This document shows, in pieces, positions 47,042 through 56,309 of a stretch of 64,000 bases of DNA. The stretch lies in the NCBI RefSeq assembly GCF_008364625.2, contig NZ_CP126604.1, positions 434,001 to 498,000 on the forward strand. The letters run 5' to 3'. The notes under the pieces are model-generated. The model ran no database searches and was not told where the DNA came from. It saw only the letters and a program-made list of their open reading frames with translations. The position numbers were made by a program, and so were the translations under genes. The stretch comes from Enterobacter dykesii (GTDB lineage Bacteria > Pseudomonadota > Gammaproteobacteria > Enterobacterales > Enterobacteriaceae). Within the stretch, counting starts at the first letter, position 1. The number at the start of each line of letters is the position of its first letter.

Positions 47042-48613
47042 ATGCTGAAAACGCTATCGATTCGTACCGGCTTGCTCTCTTTACTGGCCGTTATGACCCT
47101 TCTGCTGCTGATTGTCAGCGGCATTGGCATTTATGCCCTCACACAGAGTTCTTCTTCACTGCAGCGCATTAATCACCTTCAGGGTGAGCAGATGGTGCAG
47201 CTTAATTCAGGCTATACGCTGATCCTGCGCGCGCGCAATGAGGCGGGCCAGGCCGTCCGCATGATGGAAATCGGCATGCTGGACGATGCGGCCAACGCGG
47301 TAAAAAACATCAATCAGGAAGTTGCCCTGGCTCAGAAAACGCTGAAAGGCGTGATCGACGGCGGCGTGGCTGACGAGCAGGGGCAACAGCTGCTCGATAA
47401 AGTGGCGGCCAGCCTGGCGACGTATAGCCAGCAGGGGATCAACCCGATGCTGAAAACCCTGAATGACCAGAGCGCGGACGAGTATTACGATCTGCTGGAG
47501 AAGACGCTGATTCCGGTGGCGAAGCAGTTTGATAACGATATGCAGGCGTTTCAGAAATGGAGCGAAGCGCGTGGTCAGGCGGAAGTGAGTGCCGTGCAGG
47601 CGAGTAAAACCCGCGTACTGATCCTGATTATCGTCGCCGCGCTGCTGACGGCGGGCATTATCGTGCTCGCGTGGCTGGTGCTGCGCCATATGCTGCTCAA
47701 GCCGCTCTCGGCATCGATCGCTCAGCTGGAGAACGTGGCAGCGGGAGATTTAACCCATACGCTGAATGCGCCCGCGAGCCAGGAGTTTAACCGCCTCAAC
47801 GCGGTGATAGAGCAGATGCGACAGTCGCTGATGAGCTCGGTTATGCGAGTACGCGATGCCAGCTCGCAAATTGACACCGGCAGCCGCGAGCTGACCCTGG
47901 GAAACCGCGATCTTGCCGAGCGTACGGAATCCACCGCCACGTCGCTGGAGCAGACGGCGGCCAGCATGGAACAGATCACCGCGACGGTGAAGCTCAACGC
48001 CGATAACGCCGAGCAGGCGCACCAGCTGGCGAAGTCGGTGTCCGACACGGCCGATCACGGCAGCGAAATGGTCTGCTACGTGATTGAAAAAATGCGCGAT
48101 ATCTCGGGCAGCTCGGCGCGCATCGCCGACATCCTGAGCGTGATCGACGGTATTGCCTTCCAGACCAATATTCTGGCGCTTAACGCCTCCGTGGAAGCGG
48201 CGCGCGCGGGCGAGCAGGGGCGCGGGTTTGCCGTCGTCGCGGGCGAAGTGCGAAACCTTGCCAGCCGCAGCGCCGACGCGGCGAAAGAGATCCGATCGCT
48301 TATCAGCGATTCGCAGACCCACGTTAACGAGGGCAGCGAGCTGGCCCAGCAGGCCGGCGAAACGATGGACGAGATCGCAACCGAAGTGCTGCGCATGACG
48401 AAACTGATGCGCGAAATTGCGACCGCGTCCCAGGAGCAGAGCCGCGGTATTGAGCAGGTAAATATTGCGGTGAATCAGATGGACGAAACCGCGCAGCAGA
48501 ATGCGGCGCTTGTGCAGCAATCCTCCGCCGCGACCCGCTCCCTTGAAGAGCAGTCGCGTCAGCTGATGGAAGCCATGTCATCATTCAAAGTGACGACTCA
48601 GGCCGCTGCATAA
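47042..48613 (+). CDS. Methyl-accepting chemotaxis protein
   Basis: 523 residues. N-terminal membrane helix (about 12-32), a periplasmic four-helix ligand domain (to about 190), second membrane helix (about 193-215), HAMP domain (ENVAAGDLTHTL) and the signalling hairpin ([20 protein letters not shown]). The C terminus ends in SFKVTTQAAA without the NWETF pentapeptide, as in low-abundance receptors such as Trg and Tap, so adaptation would depend on high-abundance partners. Ligand unknown; its place immediately after the galactofuranose transporter raises the possibility that it senses a sugar via YtfQ, as Trg does with periplasmic binding proteins. Terminator follows. Confidence 0.93.
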   Translation: MLKTLSIRTGLLSLLAVMTLLLLIVSGIGIYALTQSSSSLQRINHLQGEQMVQLNSGYTLILRARNEAGQAVRMMEIGMLDDAANAVKNINQEVALAQKTLKGVIDGGVADEQGQQLLDKVAASLATYSQQGINPMLKTLNDQSADEYYDLLEKTLIPVAKQFDNDMQAFQKWSEARGQAEVSAVQASKTRVLILIIVAALLTAGIIVLAWLVLRHMLLKPLSASIAQLENVAAGDLTHTLNAPASQEFNRLNAVIEQMRQSLMSSVMRVRDASSQIDTGSRELTLGNRDLAERTESTATSLEQTAASMEQITATVKLNADNAEQAHQLAKSVSDTADHGSEMVCYVIEKMRDISGSSARIADILSVIDGIAFQTNILALNASVEAARAGEQGRGFAVVAGEVRNLASRSADAAKEIRSLISDSQTHVNEGSELAQQAGETMDEIATEVLRMTKLMREIATASQEQSRGIEQVNIAVNQMDETAQQNAALVQQSSAATRSLEEQSRQLMEAMSSFKVTTQAAA

Positions 48614-48941
48614 TATTACTCAGCCCCGGTACGTTCTGTGCCGGGGTTTTATTTTTTTCGGAATTAACTGCCGCAATATTATCGTGAATTTCACCCACTA
48701 ATATTTCCAGCGAACGGGTTAAGGCTAACGCTTTTTCCGTCGGTTCAAGATATAAACCTTTGCGGAAAAATAACGGTTCATCAAAGAGTTGATTAAAACG
48801 CTTTAAGGCCAGGCTCACCGCCGGACGTGACATCTCCAGACGCAAAGAGGCTTTTGCCATGCTGCCGCAGCGGACGATTTCAATAAATACAGGGATAAGA
48901 TTTAAATCAATGCCGGTATTAGCACGGGAATAATTATTCAT
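48585..48941 (-). pseudogene. Truncated LysR-family regulator (DNA-binding domain only)
   Basis: About 118 residues from the ATG at 48941. Residues about 10-70 form a LysR helix-turn-helix (VFIEIVRCGSMAKASLRLEM SRPAVSLALKRF split here by one space). The effector-binding domain of about 200 residues is missing: the frame runs into the chemoreceptor's terminator and overlaps its last codons on the other strand. This looks like a decayed remnant or a short orphan HTH protein. It is AT-rich relative to its neighbours. Confidence 0.65.
48624..48657 (+). terminator. Terminator of the second chemoreceptor
   Basis: Nine-bp stem CCCCGGTAC/GTGCCGGGG (one G-U pair) with a GTTCT loop, followed by TTTTATTTTTT; 10 bp after the stop. 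Confidence 0.92.
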
Positions 48942-49057
48942 TGCGATTCTGCTCCACGAAATATCTGTCAAACTGTTATGGAAATAATGCAGGAGCAGTG
49001 GTGAATATTAAAGCATGTTTTTTATAAACACTTATACGGTAAAATATATAAATGACC

Positions 49058-49080
49058 AGGAGAGCCAGAACGGCTCCCCT
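49058..49080 (-). terminator. Hairpin after fbp
   Basis: Nine-bp stem with one G-U pair (AGGGGAGCC/GGCTCTCCT on the minus strand), loop GTTCT, 11 bp after the fbp stop. The following minus-strand bases are GGTCATTTATATATTTT, a poor U-tract. Confidence 0.55.
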
Positions 49081-49091
49081 GTAGAGAGGCA

Positions 49092-50090
49092 TTACGCGTC
49101 CGGGTACTCACGGATAAAACGTTCAACGTCTTCAACCATGTGGTTGTTGCCGACGAAGAATGAACGGCGCTGGTGAAGGCTTTCCGGCACAATATCCAGA
49201 ATACGCTCTTTACCGTCGCTCGCCTTGCCGCCCGCCTGTTCGGCGAGGAACGCCATCGGGTTGCACTCGTACAGCAGGCGCAGCTTCCCGTCCGGGTGGC
49301 TGGCGGTGCTTGGGTAGAGGTAGATACCGCCTTTCAGCAGGTTACGGTGGAAATCCGCGACCAGAGAGCCAATATAGCGGGACGTGTACGGGCGCTGGGT
49401 CGCTTTATCTTCTTCCTGGCAGAATTTAATGTACTTCTTCACGCCGTTCGGGAAGCGGATGTAGTTGCCTTCGTTGATGGAGTAGGTATTGCCCTTCTCC
49501 GGGAAGCGCATGCGTTCCTGGCTCAGGCAGAAAACGCCGAGTGAAGGATCGTACGTAAAGGCGTGAACCCCGCAGCCGGTGGTGTACACCAGCATGGTGG
49601 AGGAGCCATAAACGACGTAACCGGCAGCAACCTGGTTAATGCCCGGCTGCAGGAAATCTTCTTCGGTCACCGGCGTGCCAACTGGCGTGACGCGGCGGTA
49701 GATGGAGAAAATGGTACCGACAGAAACGTTAACGTCGATGTTTGAGGAACCGTCGAGCGGATCCATCAGAACAACGTATTTAGCGTGTTCACACCCTTCG
49801 AAAACAACAATTTCATCTTCTTCTTCGGAGGCGATACCCGCAACGATGTCGCGCGCGCGCAGTGCAGCTTTCAATTTTTCATTTGCGAACAGATCGAGCT
49901 TCTGTTGAACCTCGCCCTGAACGTTCTCGGCACCGCTGGCACCCAGGATATCGACCAGACCGGCCTTGTTGATATCGCGGTGGATGATCTTAGCGCCCAG
50001 CTTTATTGCCGACAGCAAAGCAGTGAGTTCACCGGTAGCATGAGAGAACTCGTGCTGCTTTTCGACAATAAATTCACCTAACGTTTTCAT
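49092..50090 (-). CDS. fbp: Fructose-1,6-bisphosphatase class I
   Basis: 332 residues from the ATG at 50090 ([20 protein letters not shown]), the same length as E. coli Fbp; the frame extends upstream to 50135 without a site. Converts fructose 1,6-bisphosphate to fructose 6-phosphate in gluconeogenesis. Metal-binding motif [10 protein letters not shown], substrate-binding GGIYLYPST and the C-terminal [12 protein letters not shown] are intact. Divergent from mpl as in E. coli. Confidence 0.98.
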   Translation of the reverse strand: MKTLGEFIVEKQHEFSHATGELTALLSAIKLGAKIIHRDINKAGLVDILGASGAENVQGEVQQKLDLFANEKLKAALRARDIVAGIASEEEDEIVVFEGCEHAKYVVLMDPLDGSSNIDVNVSVGTIFSIYRRVTPVGTPVTEEDFLQPGINQVAAGYVVYGSSTMLVYTTGCGVHAFTYDPSLGVFCLSQERMRFPEKGNTYSINEGNYIRFPNGVKKYIKFCQEEDKATQRPYTSRYIGSLVADFHRNLLKGGIYLYPSTASHPDGKLRLLYECNPMAFLAEQAGGKASDGKERILDIVPESLHQRRSFFVGNNHMVEDVERFIREYPDA

Positions 50091-50287
50091 AACACTTTCC
50101 CTGCATCTTTGTGAGTAGAGCGATTGTATGTTCACTAAAACGACTAAAGCCCAACAATCTTAACAAACATTCAAATATTAGCGCAGAGGTGAATCGCGCC
50201 AGCAACATACGGATTTACCTGAAATGCGTTTCACAGCCGCTAACATGTGAGTAAAATGTGCGCCACATTGAAGAAGGATAGTGACGT

Positions 50288-51664
50288 ATGCGCATTCATA
50301 TATTGGGGATTTGTGGCACTTTCATGGGCGGACTGGCAATGCTGGCGCGCTCACTGGGCCATGAAGTAACAGGTTCGGACGCCAATGTGTATCCGCCGAT
50401 GAGCACGCTTCTGGAGAAGCAGGGCATCTCGCTGATTCAGGGCTACGAGGCCAGCCAGCTGGATCCTGAACCGGATCTGGTGATCATTGGCAACGCCATG
50501 ACCCGTGGTAACCCATGCGTTGAAGCGGTGCTGGAACGCAATATTCCGTTTATGTCTGGCCCACAGTGGCTGCATGATTTTGTGCTGCGCGACCGCTGGG
50601 TGGTTGCCGTTGCCGGTACCCACGGCAAAACCACCACCGCCGGAATGGCGACCTGGATCCTCGAAGCCTGCGGCTATAAGCCTGGCTTTGTCATTGGCGG
50701 CGTTCCGGGCAACTTCGACGTTTCTGCCCGTCTGGGTGACAGCCCGTTCTTTGTGATCGAAGCCGACGAATACGACTGTGCATTCTTCGACAAGCGTTCC
50801 AAGTTTGTGCATTACTGCCCGCGCACGCTGATCCTCAACAACCTGGAGTTCGATCATGCGGATATCTTTGACGACCTGAAAGCGATCCAGAAACAGTTCC
50901 ACCACCTGGTGCGCATTGTTCCGGGCCAGGGGCGCATCATCCTGCCGGAGAACGACATCAACCTGAAGCAGACGATGGCGATGGGCTGCTGGAGCGAGCA
51001 GGAGCAGGTGGGCGAGCAGGGCCACTGGCAGGCGAAGAAACTCAACGCCGATGCCTCCGAGTGGGAAGTGCTGCTCGACGGTGAAAAAGTGGGTGAGGTG
51101 AAGTGGGGCCTGGTGGGCGAGCACAACATGCACAACGGCCTGATGGCTATTGCTGCGGCGCGTCACGTGGGCGTTTTGCCTGCGGATGCGGCCAATGCGC
51201 TGGGCTCGTTTATCAACGCCCGTCGCCGTCTGGAACTGCGCGGTGAAGCCCACGGCGTTACCGTATATGACGATTTCGCGCACCACCCAACGGCCATTCT
51301 GGCAACGCTTGCCGCCCTGCGCGGCAAGGTCGGCGGAACAGCCCGCATCCTGGCCGTGCTGGAACCGCGCTCGAACACCATGAAGATGGGCATCTGCAAA
51401 GATGACCTCGCGCCGTCGTTAGGACGTGCCGATGAGGTCTTCCTGCTGCAGCCGCAGCATATTCCTTGGCAGGTGGCCGAAGTGGCCGATGCCTGCATTC
51501 AGCCCGCGCACTGGAGCGCGGATGTGGATGCGCTCGCGGATATGGTGGTGAAAGCCGCTCAGCCTGGCGACCACATTCTGGTGATGAGCAACGGCGGTTT
51601 TGGTGGGATCCATCAGAAGCTGCTGGACGGTCTGGCGAAGAAAGCGGACGTGGCCGCGGAGTAA
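50288..51664 (+). CDS. mpl: UDP-N-acetylmuramate:L-alanyl-gamma-D-glutamyl-meso-diaminopimelate ligase
   Basis: 458 residues (E. coli 457). Recycles murein tripeptide by joining it to UDP-MurNAc with ATP. The Mur-ligase P-loop GTHGKTTTAGMA (about 115) and the second domain DDFAHHPTAI are clear; N-terminal ILGICGTFMGGLA is the UDP-binding glycine loop. Followed by a REP element and a palindromic repeat before convergent darP. Confidence 0.97.
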   Translation: MRIHILGICGTFMGGLAMLARSLGHEVTGSDANVYPPMSTLLEKQGISLIQGYEASQLDPEPDLVIIGNAMTRGNPCVEAVLERNIPFMSGPQWLHDFVLRDRWVVAVAGTHGKTTTAGMATWILEACGYKPGFVIGGVPGNFDVSARLGDSPFFVIEADEYDCAFFDKRSKFVHYCPRTLILNNLEFDHADIFDDLKAIQKQFHHLVRIVPGQGRIILPENDINLKQTMAMGCWSEQEQVGEQGHWQAKKLNADASEWEVLLDGEKVGEVKWGLVGEHNMHNGLMAIAAARHVGVLPADAANALGSFINARRRLELRGEAHGVTVYDDFAHHPTAILATLAALRGKVGGTARILAVLEPRSNTMKMGICKDDLAPSLGRADEVFLLQPQHIPWQVAEVADACIQPAHWSADVDALADMVVKAAQPGDHILVMSNGGFGGIHQKLLDGLAKKADVAAE

Positions 51665-51669
51665 AAAAA

Positions 51670-51700
51670 GCCCGGTGACGCTTGCGCTTACCGGGCCTAC
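51670..51700. repeat. REP element between mpl and darP
   Basis: Palindrome GCCCGGT ... ACCGGGC followed by CTAC, 6 bp after the mpl stop and preceded by seven A; a typical REP sequence between convergent genes. Confidence 0.85.
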
Positions 51701-51710
51701 GTTCTTTCCT

Positions 51711-51733
51711 CCCTCGCCCTTCCGGGGAGAGGG
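51711..51733. repeat. Imperfect copy of the CCCTCTCCC palindromic repeat
   Basis: CCCTCGCCCT, TCC, GGGGAGAGGG: an imperfect palindrome related to the perfect copies at 21423, 63592 and 63653. Confidence 0.6.
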
Positions 51734-51740
51734 GAACGGA

Positions 51741-52292
51741 TTACTCGTCGTTCTCAGACAGCTCGCGCAGATACTGGAAAATCAGGCGCGCGGACTTCGG
51801 CGGCTTATTCCCTTCTTTCTCTTTCTTCGCGTTGCGGATCAAGGAACGCAGCTGCTGGCGGTCGGCATCCGGCCACAGGTTCAGCACTTCCGGTACGGCA
51901 TCATCACCCTGTTCAATCAGACGATCGCGGATCTGCTCCAGCTTGTGGAAAAACGCAACCTGCTGGTTGTGGCGGTTTTTCAGCTTGTCCAGCGCCTGGC
52001 GGATCGGATCGACGTCGCGCTGACGCAGCATTTTCCCGATAAGCTGAAGCTGGCGACGACGGCCTTCTTTTTTGATTTTCTGTGCCAGTTCAATGGCATC
52101 ACGCAGATCCTGGTCGAGCGGGATCTTATCCAGCGCGTTTTTACCCAGTTCTACCATTTCCGCGCCAAGCTGTTTTAACTCTTCGGCGTCACGTTTAATT
52201 TCACTTTTACTGACCCAGATGATCTCATCATCTTCGTCTTCGATGTCATCACCGGGAACGTCGTCGAGCCAGTCTTCGGGCTGCTTAGTCAT
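51741..52292 (-). CDS. darP: Dual-action ribosome maturation protein DarP (YjgA)
   Basis: 183 residues, the DUF615/YjgA family. Associates with late 50S precursors and helps the peptidyl-transferase centre mature, by published work on E. coli. Acidic N terminus ([20 protein letters not shown]) and basic, helical remainder ([20 protein letters not shown]). Divergent from pmbA, as in E. coli. Confidence 0.96.
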   Translation of the reverse strand: MTKQPEDWLDDVPGDDIEDEDDEIIWVSKSEIKRDAEELKQLGAEMVELGKNALDKIPLDQDLRDAIELAQKIKKEGRRRQLQLIGKMLRQRDVDPIRQALDKLKNRHNQQVAFFHKLEQIRDRLIEQGDDAVPEVLNLWPDADRQQLRSLIRNAKKEKEGNKPPKSARLIFQYLRELSENDE

Positions 52293-52387
52293 GTCAGGCT
52301 CCTTAAAAAAAGAGGCTAATGTTACCAGTTAAGACGCGCACTGAAAAACGGTTCTCTGTTAGACTTCAGTTAACTCTCTCTTACAGT

Positions 52388-53740
52388 ATGGCATTTGCGA
52401 TGAAAGTAACCTCACAAGTTGAAGCGCAGCGTAAGATTCTGGAAGAAGCCGTCTCCACCGCGCTGATGCTTGCTTCAGAAAAATCAGATGGCGCCGAAGT
52501 GGCGGTCAGCAAAACCACCGGCATTAGCGTGAGCACCCGCTATGGTGAAGTGGAGAATGTAGAATTCAACAGCGATGGCGCGCTTGGGATCACGGTGTAT
52601 CACCAGAATCGCAAAGGCAGCGCGTCATCCACCGATCTCAGCCCGGATGCCATTGCCCGTACGGTGCAGGCGGCGCTGGATATCGCCCGTTATACCTCTC
52701 CGGATCCTTACGCAGGCGTGGCGGATAAAGACCTGCTGGCGTTTGACGCACCGGACCTCGATCTTTTCCACCCGGCGGAGGTTTCCCCGGACGAAGCCAT
52801 TGAACTGGCCGCGCGCGCCGAGCAGGCTTCCCTGCAGGCCGACAAGCGCATCACCAATACCGAAGGCGGCAGCTTCAACAGCCATTACGGGATCAAAGTC
52901 TTCGGCAACAGCCACGGCATGCTGCAGGGCTACTGCTCCACCCGTCATTCGCTCTCCAGCTGCGTGATTGCCGAAGAGAACGGCGACATGGAGCGTGACT
53001 ACGCCTACACCATTGGGCGCGCGCTGGGGGACTTGCAGTCTCCTGAATGGGTGGGTAAAGAGTGTGCCGAACGCACGCTGTCTCGCCTGTCGCCGCGTAA
53101 GCTCTCCACCATGAAGGCCCCGGTCATTTTTGCCAACGAAGTGGCGACCGGCCTGTTTGGACATCTGGTGGGCGCTATCGCGGGGGGCTCCGTTTACCGT
53201 AAATCGACCTTCCTGCTCGACTCGCTGGGCAAGCAGATCCTGCCGGAATGGCTCACCATCGAAGAGCATCCGCACCTGCTGAAAGGGCTGGCCTCCACGC
53301 CGTTCGACAGCGAAGGCGTGCGCACCGAGCGTCGTGACATCGTTAAAGACGGTATTCTGACCCAGTGGCTGCTGACCAACTACTCCGCGCGCAAGCTGGG
53401 GCTGAAAAGCACCGGACACGCTGGCGGCATCCACAACTGGCGCATTGCCGGACAGGGCCTGAACTTTGAGCAGATGCTGAAAGAGATGGGCACCGGTCTG
53501 GTGGTCACCGAGCTGATGGGCCAGGGCGTAAGCGGCATCACCGGAGACTACTCGCGCGGCGCGGCGGGCTTCTGGGTGGAAAACGGCGAAATCCAGTATC
53601 CGGTGAGCGAAATTACTATCGCTGGCAACCTGAAGGACATGTGGCGCAATATCGTTACGGTCGGTAACGATATTGAAACACGCAGCAATATACAGTGTGG
53701 TTCTGTACTTCTGCCGGAAATGAAAATCGCCGGTCAGTAA
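52388..53740 (+). CDS. pmbA: Metalloprotease subunit PmbA (TldE)
   Basis: 450 residues from the ATG at 52388 ([20 protein letters not shown]), the length of the E. coli protein; the frame upstream to 52319 is not supported. Partner of TldD in the TldD/E protease, which matures microcin B17 and acts on unfolded peptides and CcdA. PmbA lacks the zinc site, which is in TldD. C-terminal [18 protein letters not shown] is highly conserved. Followed 41 bp later by cybC. Confidence 0.97.
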   Translation: MAFAMKVTSQVEAQRKILEEAVSTALMLASEKSDGAEVAVSKTTGISVSTRYGEVENVEFNSDGALGITVYHQNRKGSASSTDLSPDAIARTVQAALDIARYTSPDPYAGVADKDLLAFDAPDLDLFHPAEVSPDEAIELAARAEQASLQADKRITNTEGGSFNSHYGIKVFGNSHGMLQGYCSTRHSLSSCVIAEENGDMERDYAYTIGRALGDLQSPEWVGKECAERTLSRLSPRKLSTMKAPVIFANEVATGLFGHLVGAIAGGSVYRKSTFLLDSLGKQILPEWLTIEEHPHLLKGLASTPFDSEGVRTERRDIVKDGILTQWLLTNYSARKLGLKSTGHAGGIHNWRIAGQGLNFEQMLKEMGTGLVVTELMGQGVSGITGDYSRGAAGFWVENGEIQYPVSEITIAGNLKDMWRNIVTVGNDIETRSNIQCGSVLLPEMKIAGQ

Positions 53741-53781
53741 TACCCGTAAAGGCGTTTTAATAATAAAAAAGGAAGTGAGCA

Positions 53782-54168
53782 ATGCGTAAACATCTGTTAG
53801 CGATCGTCGCGGCTTCAACGCTGGTTCTTGGCTCTTCTGCGTTTGCTGCCGATCTTGAAGACGACATGGGCATCCTCGGTCAAAACCTGAAGGTGGTGCA
53901 GAAAACGGACAATGCGGCTGAAATGAAAGACGCGCTGACCAAAATGCGTGAAGCGGCGCTGGACGCGCAAAAAGCGACGCCTCCGAAGCTGGAAAGCAAA
54001 GCGGCAGACAGCGCAGAGATGAAAGACTACCGCCACGGCTTTGACGTGCTGGTCGGCCAGATCGACGGCGCGCTGAAGCTGGCTAACGAAGGCAAAGTGA
54101 AGGAAGCCCAGGCGGCGGCCGAGCAGTTTGTGACGACCCGTAACACGTATCACAAGAAATACCGTTAA
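53782..54168 (+). CDS. cybC: Periplasmic cytochrome b562
   Basis: 128 residues with a signal peptide ([18 protein letters not shown]) and mature start ADLEDDM. The haem ligands of b562, Met7 of the mature chain and the histidine in RNTYHKKYR, are both present, so unlike some E. coli K-12 annotations this copy appears full length and functional. Four-helix bundle, soluble electron carrier. Strong terminator follows. Confidence 0.95.
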   Translation: MRKHLLAIVAASTLVLGSSAFAADLEDDMGILGQNLKVVQKTDNAAEMKDALTKMREAALDAQKATPPKLESKAADSAEMKDYRHGFDVLVGQIDGALKLANEGKVKEAQAAAEQFVTTRNTYHKKYR

Positions 54169-54195
54169 CCGATCGCGCATCTGACAAACAACCAG

Positions 54196-54222
54196 CGGGG
54201 GCCAGTGGCCCCCGTTTTTTTT
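54196..54222 (+). terminator. Terminator of cybC
   Basis: Perfect 8-bp stem CGGGGGCC/GGCCCCCG with AGT loop followed by eight T, 27 bp after the cybC stop. Confidence 0.95.
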
Positions 54223-54311
54223 GCGCGGTAATAAGTAAACCCTATCGCCATCACATTTTTGCGTCACCATGCCTGAACGTTTCGTTTCCCCGGCGCGCGT
54301 TTTGCCGCTGG

Positions 54312-54335
54312 AATACGTGATATTCATCACGCAAA
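54312..54335 (+). promoter_or_regulatory. CRP-like site upstream of the orphan catabolic locus
   Basis: ACGTGATATTCATCACGC: GTGA-N6-TCAC with correct spacing for CRP, though the outer T/A are C/G. Lies about 170 bp upstream of the first CDS of the locus; fits a carbon-catabolic operon. This is one feature in the 333-bp stretch between cybC and that CDS. Confidence 0.5.
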
Positions 54336-54395
54336 TACCGTGATTAATTCAGATTCACCGCATTTATGTGGCACAGATCACTGCTGCGGCTCGCC

Positions 54396-54415
54396 TTTCC
54401 ACTTCGAAGTGGAAA
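54396..54415. promoter_or_regulatory. Perfect 20-bp palindrome, candidate operator of the orphan catabolic locus
   Basis: TTTCCACTTCGAAGTGGAAA is perfectly self-complementary over 20 bp and lies 87 bp before the first CDS. Candidate binding site for the PRD/EIIB/EIIA regulator at the far end of the locus, or for a repressor. Confidence 0.65.
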
Positions 54416-54501
54416 ACAACTCGCTACAAACAATTCCCCCCCAACGTTAGTTTTATTCCAGAGCCATTAACGGGGTAAGACCAGTGATTAACGGAGCGGT
54501 A

Positions 54502-54822
54502 ATGAACGACGTTGGGGAACAGGCGGAGCAAACAGAACAGCTCGCGAACACCATGCTGCAGCAGGTTTATGCCCTGCTGGCCCGGAACAACATCATCCCC
54601 AATGCGGTACAGGAGCAGATGCTCACCTCCCACGTGCGCGCAATGGCGCACCGGTCCGTGACCGGCGAGCCGCTGCCGGAGGTTGAAGCAGAGCTGTTTG
54701 ACGAAATTTCACCGGATTCAATGCGGCTCGCCCGTGAAGTGGTCGCGCAGTTTGGCAATCTTCCTGATGAAGAGGCCTGGCTGCTCTCCGTTCACTTTGA
54801 AGTCGCGAAAGACAACGTTTAA
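54502..54822 (+). CDS. Small PRD-domain protein (EF_0829-type family)
   Basis: 106 residues from the ATG at 54502 with GGAG six bases upstream; a GTG at 54484 (GGGGTAAG upstream) is the alternative. Consists of one PTS-regulation-domain-like helical unit (VQEQMLTSHVRAMAHRSVTG; DEEAWLLSVHFEVAK) with two candidate histidines. Matches my memory of the small PRD protein that opens the locus known from Enterococcus faecalis EF_0829 and Aeromonas hydrophila AHA_3910. Role unknown; a PTS-responsive sensor is plausible. Confidence 0.8.
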   Translation: MNDVGEQAEQTEQLANTMLQQVYALLARNNIIPNAVQEQMLTSHVRAMAHRSVTGEPLPEVEAELFDEISPDSMRLAREVVAQFGNLPDEEAWLLSVHFEVAKDNV

Positions 54823-54832
54823 GGAGCAACAC

Positions 54833-55195
54833 ATGGAACAGATTACAGTCGTGATTGGCGATCGCCTGGGTAAAGGTCAGAAAGTGGCTGCCGGTGTGGA
54901 AAAAGCAGGTGGACGCGCGGTGGTCGTGCCGGGCATGGCGGCGGATATGAAGCTGGGCGACGTGATGAAAGCGGAAAATGCCACCTTCGGCATCTCCTTC
55001 TGCGGCAGCGGCGGCGCGGGCGCTATCACCGCCCAGACCAAATATGGCTACAAGGCCAAATACGGCATGCGTTCGGTGGAAGAGGGCGTGACCGCCATCA
55101 ACGAAGGCTGCAACGTGCTGGGCTTCGGCTTTATGGATAAAGAAGAGCTGGGCGAGCGTCTGGTGCAGGCGTGGCAGAAGAAATACGGCGCATAA
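54833..55195 (+). CDS. Glycine-rich SFCGS-family protein (EF_0830-type)
   Basis: 120 residues from the ATG at 54833 with AAGGAG upstream. Contains the family's namesake motif ISFCGSGGAGAITAQ near residue 60, and VVIGDRLGKGQKVAAG at the start. Soluble. The cysteine in SFCGS and the glycine-rich loop recall phosphate-binding or EIIB-type phosphocysteine loops, but no function is established. Ten bp after the PRD gene. Confidence 0.85.
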   Translation: MEQITVVIGDRLGKGQKVAAGVEKAGGRAVVVPGMAADMKLGDVMKAENATFGISFCGSGGAGAITAQTKYGYKAKYGMRSVEEGVTAINEGCNVLGFGFMDKEELGERLVQAWQKKYGA

Positions 55196-55197
55196 GC

Positions 55198-55497
55198 ATG
55201 AAAGAACAGTTCACAACCACGGTGAGAGTAAAGGGAAAAGGCGACGCCAAAGCGCGCGCCTTTGCCGACGCGCTCAACCACGTTCAGGCCGCGGTGATGA
55301 AAGCCTCACCGCATATCTTACTGCGTATTGAGCCACAGGATGTGCAGGTCGTTCAGGCGCAAGAAGCGGTGCGAAAAGAAGCGTTTCTGTTCTTCTTTCT
55401 GCGCCGGGAAAGACGCACCTACAGCGTGGAGCTGGATGTGACCGTCAACGTGACCGCTATCAATCTTGACCAGGTGGATTTCGTCACGCAACGCTGA
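55198..55497 (+). CDS. DUF4312 family protein (EF_0831-type)
   Basis: 99 residues from the ATG at 55198, two bases after the SFCGS stop. Alpha/beta ferredoxin-like pattern (TTTVRVKGKGDAKARAFADA; TYSVELDVTVNVTAINLDQV). No membrane segment. Always found with the SFCGS, DUF4311 and DUF4310 proteins as far as I recall, suggesting a soluble component of one complex. Confidence 0.85.
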   Translation: MKEQFTTTVRVKGKGDAKARAFADALNHVQAAVMKASPHILLRIEPQDVQVVQAQEAVRKEAFLFFFLRRERRTYSVELDVTVNVTAINLDQVDFVTQR

Positions 55498-55519
55498 TTA
55501 TTCATAAAAGGGCAGACTG

Positions 55520-56296
55520 ATGTTCTTAATTATATTAATAAAATCGCTCATCATTGGCGGCCTGGTTGGCGTCGGTGTCGGAGCCGGGGCTGCACGCATG
55601 TTTCATGCGCCTACCACTCAGGGTATGGGCGCGTTTCGTACGTTGGGGGAACTGAACTCCTGTGAAGGGGATCCGGCGTCCCACTTCTCCTTTGGGTTAG
55701 GTTTCTTCTTTAACGCTTGGGCCTCTTCCGTGGCCGCAGGTGCCTTCACACAGGACGTTGACCACCGCATCATCCCGAACTGGGGTGCTGCTGCACTGAT
55801 GATCAAAAACCGTAACGTCGGCGAAACGCTGCACGACCCGCGCAAAATGGCGATTGCCTGCGGGGTGATTGGCATGCTCGTCGTCACCTTCCTGAACCTG
55901 ACCGCCTCCTCCGTTCCGGCAGCGCTCCAGGTCACCGCGGTGAAGGTGCTGGTACCGGCGGCAAACCTGCTGGTAAACACCGTGATGCCGGTAATCTTCT
56001 GGCTGGCGGCCATCGACGCGGGTAAAAAATCGGGCTTCTGGGCCACCATCTTTGGCGGCGCGGCGCAGCTGATTATGGGGAACGCCGTACCGGGGCTGGT
56101 GCTGGGGATCCTGATCGGGAAAGGCGTCGAAGAGAGCGGCTGGAACCACGTCACCAAAGTGATGATGGCGGCGATCGTCCTGCTCTTCGTGCTGAGCGGC
56201 TTCTTCCGCGGCTTCGACATGAAGATGATCGAATCCTTCCATCTGACCGTGCCGAACTGGCTCGACATGATCCACAACTCGCTCAGCGGTAAATAA
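55520..56296 (+). CDS. DUF4311 family membrane protein (EF_0832-type)
   Basis: 258 residues with an N-terminal hydrophobic helix and several further membrane segments (about residues 4-26, 113-135, 150-172, 178-200, 213-230). Glycine-rich GGLVGVGVGAGAARMF opens the protein. Together with DUF4310 it probably forms the membrane part of an uncharacterised transporter. Ribosome site AAAGGGCAG upstream. Confidence 0.85.
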   Translation: MFLIILIKSLIIGGLVGVGVGAGAARMFHAPTTQGMGAFRTLGELNSCEGDPASHFSFGLGFFFNAWASSVAAGAFTQDVDHRIIPNWGAAALMIKNRNVGETLHDPRKMAIACGVIGMLVVTFLNLTASSVPAALQVTAVKVLVPAANLLVNTVMPVIFWLAAIDAGKKSGFWATIFGGAAQLIMGNAVPGLVLGILIGKGVEESGWNHVTKVMMAAIVLLFVLSGFFRGFDMKMIESFHLTVPNWLDMIHNSLSGK

Positions 56297-56309
56297 CAGG
56301 AGCCTCTAA

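Noticed and set aside
54369..54385. Possible sigma-54 promoter TGGCAC...TGC upstream of the orphan locus
   Set aside because: The GG and GC elements are 11 bases apart instead of 10, and the locus regulator is a PRD protein, not an NtrC-type activator.
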